Assembly (NCBI GenBank): GCA_019637335.1
Contig: JAHBVV010000004.1
Location: forward strand, 144,471 to 208,470
Length of the DNA: 64,000 nucleotides
DNA from: Candidatus Hydrogenedentota bacterium
GTDB taxonomy: Bacteria > Hydrogenedentota > Hydrogenedentia > Hydrogenedentales > JAEUWI01
Reading direction: 5' to 3'
Shown here: positions 34,159 to 42,600 of the stretch, piece after piece
How the letters are laid out: each line of letters opens with the position of its first letter
Numbering within the stretch: the stretch's first letter is position 1
Made by a program: the position numbers and the translations under genes
Notes under the pieces: generated by a model
Seen by the model: the letters and a program-made list of their open reading frames with translations, nothing else
The model's database searches: none
What the model was told of the DNA's origin: nothing

Positions 34159-35694
34159 CTATTCGAACTTCAGCGCGTAGACATCCGCCTCGCGCATTAC
34201 AAAGCGCAGGGACACCGGCTGGCCGGCGATGCGGGACACGTCGCGGTTGCCTTTCCAGCTCACGCGGCGGTCGAGGCTGTCGCCGTAGACGAGGTCGCAC
34301 TCGTCCAGCGCGAAGCCGGGTATCGGTTTCCCTTCGGCGTCACGAATTTCGACGCGCACCATGCCCGCCGCGCTCGTGGCGACGTTGAGCGAAAGTTCGC
34401 TGCCCGAAAAGGTGAACGGCTTCGTCGTGAATTCACCTTCCCGCGATTTTGCGTGGACGGAAGCGAAGCCGTCGATGCGCAGGGTGTAGCGGCGCAGCCG
34501 GGAATCGCGCCCGGTGAAGTAGGATTCCGTTGCGTAGAGCGAAAGCTCCCGGGGGCTGTCGTCGCGGGTGGACGCGGTCTCCACCACGTGCCAGGCGATG
34601 TAGTTGTCGCCGTAGGACCAGTTGTGGCGGGTCTTGAGTCCCGGGCGCAGGAAGACATCGTTGCTCTGGCGAAAGTTCCGGCCGTCCCGGCTCGTGATGT
34701 AGACCGAGTCGGTCGTTGCGGTGCCGTAACGCGGGGAGACGGTCATGCGCTTCTCGCGGAGGTCCCATTCGGGAAGGAGCGGGGTTGATTCGGTGAGTCC
34801 GTGGTCCACGTAGCGGGCGGGAAAACCGATGTAGAGGTGCGGCGCCCGGTAGTAGGGCATGATCTGGTTGACGTAGAACTGGGCGAGCGGCTGCGGGCCC
34901 TCCCCTTCGGGAAAGGCAATCGTTCCCTCGTCGGTCCAAGTGAGGAAGTCCGGGGATACGGCTCGGTTGATCAGGCGGGTGCCTTTGTAGCCGCCTCCGG
35001 AAAAGACGCGGTAGTAGAGCACGTACTGCTGCTCGGTCTCGGACCAGAACGACACATTCTGCGAGTCGAAGGCGCCCTTGTCGAACACCGGCGTGTCCGA
35101 CATCGGCGACCAGTGAATGCCGTCGGGGGACTGGTATGCAAAGACGCCAGCATCCGTCTTTGCGCCGGCGCCCGTGGCCTTGTAGCGCCCCTCGGGCGTC
35201 GCGGCGGGGTTCGCGTCGATGAACGGCGAGAAATCGTGACAGCCGCCGCCATCCGCCATCGTGTCCAGTATGATGTTGTTCTCTTTGGAGCCGTTGAACT
35301 CGACCAGGCCCAGGTTGGGGCGCGTCCACGTGATGCCGTCCTCGCTCTCGAAGTAGGCGATCGTCAGCGGGCCGCCCGGCTCGATACCGGTGGGAATCTG
35401 CCAGGCGTGGTAATACATGCGGTAGACGGATTCTCGCGCGTCGTGCAGCACGGTGAAGTAGCCGCCGCCGTTGCCGTCCCAGGGGGCGTCGCAGTGCACC
35501 GCGATCTCTTGCGGTTCGGGCGCGTGCACCAGGAGCTGGACGTTCTCCATGGCGTCGATGAGATGATCGTCTATGAAGAGTTCCCGGCGATCGCCGATAT
35601 CGATGGGCTGGGCGGGTTCGGCGAGCGCCGGTACGCATCCGAGTGTTGCGGCGGCAATCAAAGCCACCCGAAGTGTTCTGCGAGCGCGTTGCAT
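34159..35694 (-). CDS. Secreted five-bladed beta-propeller (GH32/43/68-like) protein
   Basis: A 511-residue exported protein (signal peptide residues 1-25). The opening 'GDRRELFIDDHLIDAMENVQL' is typical of a planctomycete-type family related to GH43/GH32 propellers. Blade-like repeats include 'YFESEDGITWTRPNLG', 'AYQSPDGIHWSPMSD' and 'AVSPDFLTWTDEG'. The C-terminal 100 residues form a beta-sandwich. Such proteins probably bind or cleave glycans outside the cell. I cannot point with certainty to the three acidic catalytic residues. The start has a GGAG 10 nt upstream. Confidence 0.72.
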   Translation of the reverse strand: MQRARRTLRVALIAAATLGCVPALAEPAQPIDIGDRRELFIDDHLIDAMENVQLLVHAPEPQEIAVHCDAPWDGNGGGYFTVLHDARESVYRMYYHAWQIPTGIEPGGPLTIAYFESEDGITWTRPNLGLVEFNGSKENNIILDTMADGGGCHDFSPFIDANPAATPEGRYKATGAGAKTDAGVFAYQSPDGIHWSPMSDTPVFDKGAFDSQNVSFWSETEQQYVLYYRVFSGGGYKGTRLINRAVSPDFLTWTDEGTIAFPEGEGPQPLAQFYVNQIMPYYRAPHLYIGFPARYVDHGLTESTPLLPEWDLREKRMTVSPRYGTATTDSVYITSRDGRNFRQSNDVFLRPGLKTRHNWSYGDNYIAWHVVETASTRDDSPRELSLYATESYFTGRDSRLRRYTLRIDGFASVHAKSREGEFTTKPFTFSGSELSLNVATSAAGMVRVEIRDAEGKPIPGFALDECDLVYGDSLDRRVSWKGNRDVSRIAGQPVSLRFVMREADVYALKFE

Positions 35695-35790
35695 AGCGGA
35701 AAGCTCCAGCGAGTTTTGAATTGGACACGATTTAGATGATTGACACGATTGGAAGAAACTCTGCTAATCCTGTCGAAGACTGGGAATGCG

Positions 35791-36163
35791 ATTATTCTTT
35801 AGCCGTCTGAAGAAGTCACCCTCGTCGCACCCGACGGCGGCGGCTCTCGGTGATCGAACACCGTCATCCCCACGAAAGGGGCTGTCGGCTTACTTAACTC
35901 ACCCTACACTATGGAAGGAATGAGCAGATCCGTCATCCCCGCGAACGCGGGGATCCAGCGACGCGAACGCACAAACCTCCGAATTCCACTGGATTCCCGC
36001 CTTCGCGGGAATGACGCCATAGGGCGTTAGCACAGAATTGCAGAAAATGCGCTCACCGCACACGTTAAATCGACATCCCCTTCGCGGAAATGACGAATAC
36101 GGCCATTGTAAATAAGGCATCTCATATCGGCGAACGCCTTGCTTCAGACGGATAAAGTATATC
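35791..36163. mobile_element. Short IS66-like non-autonomous element carrying a PAKAGIQ-type repeat
   Basis: The 373-bp element is flanked by GGAATGCG at 35783-35790 and at 36164-36171, a perfect 8-bp target duplication. The ends share CTTTAGCCGTCTGAAG (left) and CTTTATCCGTCTGAAG (right, inverted). Its interior holds several copies of the widespread hairpin repeat 'GTCATTCCCGC'/'GCGGGAATGAC' (for example 35929-36013), which translates as 'VIPAKAGIQ' and 'LDPRVRGDD'. The rest of the 35695-36216 gap has no gene. Confidence 0.85.
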
Positions 36164-36216
36164 GGAATGCGATACTCGACGATACTGGCTGATTCTTCTA
36201 TCGCCGTACGTGGGCC

Positions 36217-36840
36217 TTATCCCTTGCGCTGTTCGCTTTCGGGTTTCGCTTCGGGAAAGGCGCGATCCAGATCCTGCAGGCGGATGTTGCGCCATTTGAT
36301 CTGCATGGGATCCTTTTCTTTCGTGCTGTGGACCTGCAACGCGATGAAGCCGCGGGCGGTCATGCCGTCTTCCAGGTCCGCGGCGGGCACGCCGTTGACC
36401 CAGGTCTTGATGGAGGTTCCCCGGCATTCAATGCGGAAGTGGTTCCACCCGTCCTGCTTGAATGCCTTCTGGGCTTCCGGCTTGTTCTCCAGGTTGTACA
36501 GCCAGCCACGGCGGGCTTCGTCGTAGATGCCGCCGGTCCACGCCCGGTCGGAGGGATCGATCTCGACCTGGTAGCCGTGGACGCGGTGGTCCTTGTACTC
36601 CGCGTAGCTGTTCGACCGGATCTGGACGCCGGAATTCATTTTGGGGTGCACGAGAAACTCGAGTTCCAGGACGAAATCGCCGTAAATCGTGTCGGTGCAG
36701 AGGAAGCTGTTCGGCTCCCCGAGTACGGTTGTTCCGACAATGGCGCCGTCCTCGATGGTGTATTGGGCTTTGCCGTTCCGCTGGGTCCAGCCATTCAGGG
36801 TCTTGCCGTCGAAGAGGTCTTGCCAGATGGGTTCTGCCAT
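36217..36840 (-). CDS. DUF1080 / 3-keto-disaccharide hydrolase family protein
   Basis: A 207-residue concanavalin-like beta-sandwich protein. 'WQDLFDGKTLNGWTQRNG' opens the domain; 'NSGVQIRSN' and 'GGIYDEARRGW' and a final 'GFIALQVHS' are classic DUF1080 blocks. Family members hydrolyse 3-keto-glycosides made by sugar oxidoreductases of the Gfo/Idh/MocA type; such an oxidoreductase lies 333 bp upstream on the same strand (37174). No signal peptide is visible, so it may act in the cytoplasm, or the start may be annotated short. The ribosome site is AAGG, 11 nt upstream. Confidence 0.88.
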   Translation of the reverse strand: MAEPIWQDLFDGKTLNGWTQRNGKAQYTIEDGAIVGTTVLGEPNSFLCTDTIYGDFVLELEFLVHPKMNSGVQIRSNSYAEYKDHRVHGYQVEIDPSDRAWTGGIYDEARRGWLYNLENKPEAQKAFKQDGWNHFRIECRGTSIKTWVNGVPAADLEDGMTARGFIALQVHSTKEKDPMQIKWRNIRLQDLDRAFPEAKPESEQRKG

Positions 36841-37173
36841 TGTATCGTTGCCTTATGAGGTTTTCGTTTGTTGGGTCGCCCGCCGCGAGACGGGTGTGGC
36901 GGTATGCTTTAGAATTTTTCGGGGTACAGCCTTTTATGACGCATTGCGTCAGCCTTTAAGGATAAAAACAGACGGCGGCTTCGCCGCCTGGCAGGCGGGG
37001 ACGCCTGCGCTCCCAGCCTTTGACGCTTCCTTGTTTGATCTTGGCGTCCTCTGGTTTGTGTGAGGCGGTTGTGGTAATGCTGTGTCGCTTATTTTCGGAG
37101 CAGGCACGGATTGGTCCGCGATCGCGTGGCGGCATGCGCCGTACGCGCGCGAACTGCAAACCGAGCCAGTCCC
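36841..37173. repeat. Intergenic hairpin-chain repeat, copy C (about 36935-37100)
   Basis: The 61 bases 36971-37031 are identical to 21401-21461. Weaker similarity extends about 30 bp upstream (ATGACGCATTGCGTCA dyad) and 60 bp downstream. No gene is present in the gap. Confidence 0.85.
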
Positions 37174-38463
37174 CTACAGGGCCCATTCGCCGCGCATGTC
37201 GCGGCCGAGCAGCGCGTTGGCGTCCTCGTCGTTCGGAAAACGCTCGGCAACGGGGTCCCACGCGAGCCTGCGGCCGAGGCGCATCGCGATATTGCCGATG
37301 TTGCAGACCGTCGCGGATCGGTGGCCGATTTCCGCCGTGCAGATGGGATCCTGGCGGCTCTTTACGCAGTCCGCGAAGTTCCGGTAATGATCGTCGCTCT
37401 TGTAGAGCTGGACCTCGTCCTTCCCGATCTTTTCCTTGAGGATTTCCTCGGGCCAGGCTTTGATCGTTTTGCGGTCGACATAAATCGTGCCTTCCGTACC
37501 CTCGAAGGTCATCCCGAATTTGCCCGTCTTGCAGACCAGCTCCACGCCGTTGGCGTAGCGGCACTCGAAATAGGTCTTGGTCGCGGTGGTGAACAGGCCC
37601 GACTCCGGGAAGACGCCGTTGCCATAGACTTCCACCGGCCCGGAGTCGTCCATGCCGAGGCCCCACTGCGCGATATCGAGGTTGTGCGCGCCGAAGTTGG
37701 TGACCTGTCCGCCGGAGTAATCGAGGATGAAACGGAACTCGTAGTGGCAGCGCTGGTGGTGGTATTCCGCCCACGGCGCGGGCCCGAGCCAGAAATCGTA
37801 GTCGAAGCCCTCCGGAACCGGCTCCGGCGTCCAGGTCGGCCCGCATTCGCGGTTGTTCCCCGGAATACCGATGTTGACATATTTGAGCGCGCCGATACGC
37901 CCATTGCGCACCAGCTCGCAGGCGCGGCGGAATCCGCCCTCGGAGCGCTGCTGGCTCCCGGTCTGGAGGATTCGCCCATGCTGTTTCACGGCATCGGCCA
38001 GCGCGCGTCCCTCCTGTACGGACCACGCGAGCGGCTTCTGAACATACGCGTCCTTCCCTTTCCTGACGGCGTCCAGCGCATTCAGGGCGTGCCAGTGGTC
38101 GGGCGTTGCGATAATCACGGCGTCGATGTCGTCGCGATCATTCAATTCGCGGAAGTCGTTGTAGAGCGCGCAATCGCTGTTACCATACTTCCTATTCACG
38201 ATCGCGGCGGCGGCTTCGCGGTGGGCTTTGTCGACATCGGCGATGGCGATCATTTGCACGTCCTTGAAGGCGAGAAAGCCGGTCATGTTGGACGTGCCCT
38301 GGAGGCCGCTGCCGATGACGCCCATGGTGATGCGCTCGCTGGGCGCGGTGCTGCCCCCGAGCCCAAGGGCCGAGGAGGGAATGATCGCCGGCGCGGCAAA
38401 GGCGGCGCCGATGGCGGCGGACTTGCCGAGGAATTGCCGCCGTGTGAGGTGGTTCTTTTTCAT
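37174..38463 (-). CDS. TAT-exported Gfo/Idh/MocA family oxidoreductase
   Basis: A 429-residue oxidoreductase with a twin-arginine signal 'LTRRQFLGKSAAIGAAFA'. The Rossmann fold begins 'ITMGVIGSGLQGTSNM' and the family lysine motif is 'YVQKPLAWS', with 'TPDHWHALNALDA' between. The C-terminal domain has 'GAHNLDIAQWGLGMD'. This is the long subtype common in PVC-like bacteria, thought to oxidise sugars at C3 in the periplasm. GGGAG lies 10 nt before the ATG. It neighbours DUF1080, which fits a 3-keto-glycoside route. Confidence 0.9.
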   Translation of the reverse strand: MKKNHLTRRQFLGKSAAIGAAFAAPAIIPSSALGLGGSTAPSERITMGVIGSGLQGTSNMTGFLAFKDVQMIAIADVDKAHREAAAAIVNRKYGNSDCALYNDFRELNDRDDIDAVIIATPDHWHALNALDAVRKGKDAYVQKPLAWSVQEGRALADAVKQHGRILQTGSQQRSEGGFRRACELVRNGRIGALKYVNIGIPGNNRECGPTWTPEPVPEGFDYDFWLGPAPWAEYHHQRCHYEFRFILDYSGGQVTNFGAHNLDIAQWGLGMDDSGPVEVYGNGVFPESGLFTTATKTYFECRYANGVELVCKTGKFGMTFEGTEGTIYVDRKTIKAWPEEILKEKIGKDEVQLYKSDDHYRNFADCVKSRQDPICTAEIGHRSATVCNIGNIAMRLGRRLAWDPVAERFPNDEDANALLGRDMRGEWAL

Positions 38464-38532
38464 GAAGGTGTGCTCCCGTACGGTGGGGTCTGCGTGTGGT
38501 CAAACGGGTATTCTAGGGGCTGGGGCCTGAAA

Positions 38533-39444
38533 TTACAACGCGGCGCCGGATTCCGCAGCCGGTTCGGTGGTTGGTTTTCGGGGCGTATACAGGCCCGGCA
38601 TGCACGCGAGCAGCCCCCAGACGCCGATCGCAATCCAGCCGGCCGCGCCGGTCCACGGCGGGCTTGACTGCTGGAAGAGATGGCCCCAGATGCCGCTGGC
38701 CTGGCCCGCAAAGGCGCCGAGACAGAGCGCGGCGGCGCCGAGGCTGCGCGCGCGATCGGCGATCTGCCCGAGCACCGCGCCGAGCACGATGGCCAGCGCG
38801 AGCGCCCGGAGCAGGGGTTCCAGGCCGCCTGCCGTTTCCGTCTCCCGATACCAGGCGAGCAGGAAAGGGACAAACCAGATCCCCCAGAGGAGACCGGTGA
38901 GGACATAGGCCGGAATGCGCCCGGCGGGCATCAGCCGGGGGAGCAGGTAGCCGCGCCACCCGATTTCGCTGCCCAGCGCCAGCAGGGCGAATAGCGTCGC
39001 GCCGACGGCGATGCTGATCAAGGGGTAGAAAACCAGCGCGGCCACGGGCGCCACCGCTTCGGCCTCGGGCGGCAGGGGCGCGGGCATTTGATCGGAAACG
39101 CGGTTGAGCAGGCCCGCCAGATTCCACTGGGGATAGGTCAGGCCAGCGAGGGTTGCGATCAGGTAGGTGATCGCGAAGGCGGCGATCGGCAGCAGCGTGG
39201 CGCGCGCGACCGTGTCGAAGCGGACCGGCCAGATGGGGTGCGGCGCCGGGGCGTTGTCGGGGCAGAAGTGCCGCGCGATTGCGGCGCAGAGCGCGGGTAT
39301 GCCCATGAGCGCGGCGAGCAGCAGAAACTGGAACAGGTTCGGCGAGGCCATCGAGAGCGCGCCCTCGGCGTGGCCAATGAAGACGAAGAGGAAGACCAGC
39401 AGGTAGCTGAGCGACAGGTAGACAGCGATTCCCTTGAGATTCAT
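38533..39444 (-). CDS. CPBP-like membrane protein, probably catalytically degenerate
   Basis: A 303-residue protein with about eight membrane segments. The region 'LGSEIGWRGYLLPRL...LTGLLWGIWFVPFLLAW' is that of CPBP (Rce1-like) intramembrane proteases. The normal motifs are EExxxR and a His in 'WGLWHLP'. Here the first Glu is Ser (SEIGWR) and the His is Phe (IWFVP), so two residues expected for catalysis are missing. A third-motif-like 'WGHLFQQ' is present. ATG 39444 with AGGA 7 nt upstream is preferred over a much longer frame rich in Arg and Pro. It may act as a pseudoenzyme or scaffold. Confidence 0.78.
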   Translation of the reverse strand: MNLKGIAVYLSLSYLLVFLFVFIGHAEGALSMASPNLFQFLLLAALMGIPALCAAIARHFCPDNAPAPHPIWPVRFDTVARATLLPIAAFAITYLIATLAGLTYPQWNLAGLLNRVSDQMPAPLPPEAEAVAPVAALVFYPLISIAVGATLFALLALGSEIGWRGYLLPRLMPAGRIPAYVLTGLLWGIWFVPFLLAWYRETETAGGLEPLLRALALAIVLGAVLGQIADRARSLGAAALCLGAFAGQASGIWGHLFQQSSPPWTGAAGWIAIGVWGLLACMPGLYTPRKPTTEPAAESGAAL

Positions 39445-39601
39445 TGGATTCCTGGAAACTCCCGTGAGGTCGCGGGTAGCGGTGTGTTGTTGGGTGCGTG
39501 AAGCCGATTGTGCGGGCGCGCCGCCTGCCAAAGGTCCGATCCTAGCGGGGGGCATGCCGGCCGCGCAAACCCGCCGCCGAACGCGCGAAGCGCCGCACGC
39601 C

Positions 39602-42600
39602 CTATCTGCCGCGCGGCGGGGGCGGCGTGGTTGACGCGGGGGCGTTGGTCTCGGCCCGGCCCGCCGGGAAAAACTGGTACTGCGCCGCGCCGTTCGCCGA
39701 AAGACGCGCGCAGACTTCCGGTTGCGCGGCGGGGTCGGACAGGGTGAACAGCAGCGTTTGCGACTTGTAGGGCGGCACATTCACCGCCTGGCGCCGGGGT
39801 TGAACGGAAACCTCGGGGAAACGGCCGGTCTCGGGCCAATGCGCAGGCGAGACAATCGCGTCGAGCACGCCCTGCACCGCAAGTCCGCCATTGTTTCGAA
39901 TCTCCGCGCGCAACTGTGCGCCGCTGCGGCTCAGGGTCAGCACCGCGGGCGTGTCCGTGGCGGCGAGCACATCGCGCGCGGTCTGGCGCTCGTACGTCGC
40001 CTCCAGGGCGAGCGCGCGGTCCGTCCCTGCCTCCGGCGTAAACGCGACGTGTATCGGCTCAACATGCTGGCGGCCGGGCGCCAGGGAAAACGGGAATTCC
40101 CGGGGGCCGAAGCTGATGCCGGCCGACGACATCAGACGCGCGCTGCCCTCGATGGTCTTGTCGTTGAGGTGGTTACTGATCACGGCCTCAATGATCGGGT
40201 GATCGCCATCGAGCGATCCGCGCAAGAGCACGCTCAGCGGCATGTGCTGGATCGGCGCGGCGCCCCGGTGTTCATCCCAGTAGCGCGTGGGTATCGGCCC
40301 ATGCGGGTCTTCCGTGCGCCCCGTCGCGGCCAGCCCGTCCGGCGGCGCGGCATTTCCCGGAAGCAGCCAGATCGGGTGGACCTGAAAGCCCCGGCTTTCG
40401 AGCGTTACCGCGTGGCCCGCCGCGGTCAGGGGCTCCCGTTGCATGTCGAAGGCGTCCGCGCGCCGGGCTTCGAGCATTGGGAAGGCGCTCGTGATCTCGC
40501 CCTGCCACGGCTCGCCCGCGGTTTCCCATGCGAGCAGGGCGAATCCGTTGCGCGGATGAAACGGATCGCGCGTTTGGGTTGCGTGGGGAAAACCCGCGGG
40601 CTTGAAACCGGTGAGGTGCAGCCCGGGCGCGGACACGCCAAACCAGGAGCGGCGCACGGGCAGGGGCCCGGGGTGAATACCGGTCAGGACGGCGGGGGCC
40701 GCCGTGAAGGCGGCTTCCGCGGCGGTATGGAGCTGTGCGCGACGCCAGTCCCCGCTGAAGGGATGGATAGCATACTCAAACTGCAATTCCGGCATCAGCG
40801 CGGCGAGCTGCCCCCCGCTCGGCGTCCGTTCGAGCGCGGTGCGGTGCGCCAGGCCGACGAGCAGACGCCCGTCGCGCTGCCAGGTTACACCGGCGCTGCC
40901 CGGAAAGAGGATGGCGCACCCGCCCTCGGGTTCGCGCGGGGCGGGCAATCCGGCCCAGGCCGATGGCGGAAGCAGGTAGCGCCGTCCGTCCTTCACGGCG
41001 TCCGCGAGCGCGTTCACCAGTGTCGCGGTCTGGGCGGGCGTGATCCCGGCGAGGATCATTGACGGCGCGGGCTCAAAACCATTGGGAACCTCCGCATCGC
41101 GCAGGAAGAGCCGCGCGCCCTGCGGGATGCGTTCGGCGAAGGCGGCCACCATCTCGGGATCGGCCTGCGCCAGCAACCCCCGCACCGCCGGGTTTTGCTC
41201 CGGGCTGCCGATCACGACGCGCATGCGGTAGCCGTCGTGAAGGTAGGCGTTGAGGTCCTGCTTTTTCGTGGCGTCCGTCCACAGAAAGTCGGGTTTCTCG
41301 GGCGGCGCCTGGTGCAGTATGGCGGGGATAGCGCGGCGGATCAAAGCGGCCTGGAGCCCCTCCGCCGCTCCGCGCAGCACGGGATCGTCGCCGTACACCA
41401 ACACGGCGGGCTCCAGCGGGAAGACGCGGTCCGGCCCAACTTGGATGGCGTCGCCCGGCGCGACAGCGGCCCACCGGTGCGCGGGATACACCACGCTGCC
41501 GGTACGGTTGTCGGTGCGGTCCGTCTGGATGACCCCGTCCGTGTGCCCCCTTGCGCCGCTGATCGCGCCGAAGCGTTCGCCGGCGATCAGTCCGCGTCCC
41601 GCGTGCGGCAATGTGAAGGCCGCAAAGGCCGCGCGCCCGCGCAGGTCGACGTCGCGCAGCCGCGTGTAGCAATGCACCCATGGCTGGCCGAGCGCAAGCG
41701 TGTAGCGCCGCTCCAGGAGGCCGCCGCGCATGGGGGTAGTCACCACGATGGTCTCGCGGAACGCGGTGTGTTCGGAGGTAATCGAAAGCGGCGGCGGCAA
41801 GGTCTCGCTGGCGGGGCCGGTCGTATGGAGGTCGCGCCCGCCATTGTTTTCGAGGTCGTTGGACGCCAGGAACGCGATGTCATTCAGCGGCCCGGCCTCC
41901 AGGCGCGCACCCGTGCGCTTGTCCTCGATCCGCGCGATGGCTCCCGTGGCGGGGGCCACGAAGAGCGCCAGGTACTCGTTCTCGATCTGGAGTTCACGGC
42001 CTGACGCCGGCGCGGACGGTGGCCCTTCCACCTTCATGAAGTAGGTGGCGTGGCCCAGCGCGGGCAGGTTCTGTCCCATGAACTCCAGCATCGCGGTTTC
42101 CTGGTACGGGCGCACGGCGGCGGGCACGGGCGTTCCCTCGCCATCCAGTACGATCACCCCGGCGTTGGGCGTGGCGGGCAGTCGCACCCGTACCGGCAGC
42201 GTGGCGATCTGGCTCGTGGGGTTGAAGGCGACGATGGCCTCAAATTGGCCGGCATTCAGGGGAACCGCGCCGGCGGTGTCAATCTTCTCCGCGATGTACG
42301 CCAGGCTGCGGCCCGCAGTCTCCCCCGCGATTTCCGCGACCTCGCGAAAGCCGGCGAGCGCATCGAGCGCGTCGTCCCGCGTTGCCGGCGCGCTCAGGTA
42401 GGCGGGAGTGCTGTAAAACGCCAGTTGCCGCGCCGCGACGTCAAGGGCCGCGTGGGGCCACACGGCGCCCTCCAGGCTTGCGAAGGTGGCCAGGGTCTCG
42501 GCGGTTGCGAGTTGCCGTTCCGACCGCGCCTGCGCGCGCTTGAGCATGGGCCAGGACAGCAGGTCGCCCGTATAGCCGGTGTTCAGGTAGGCCGAGGCCG

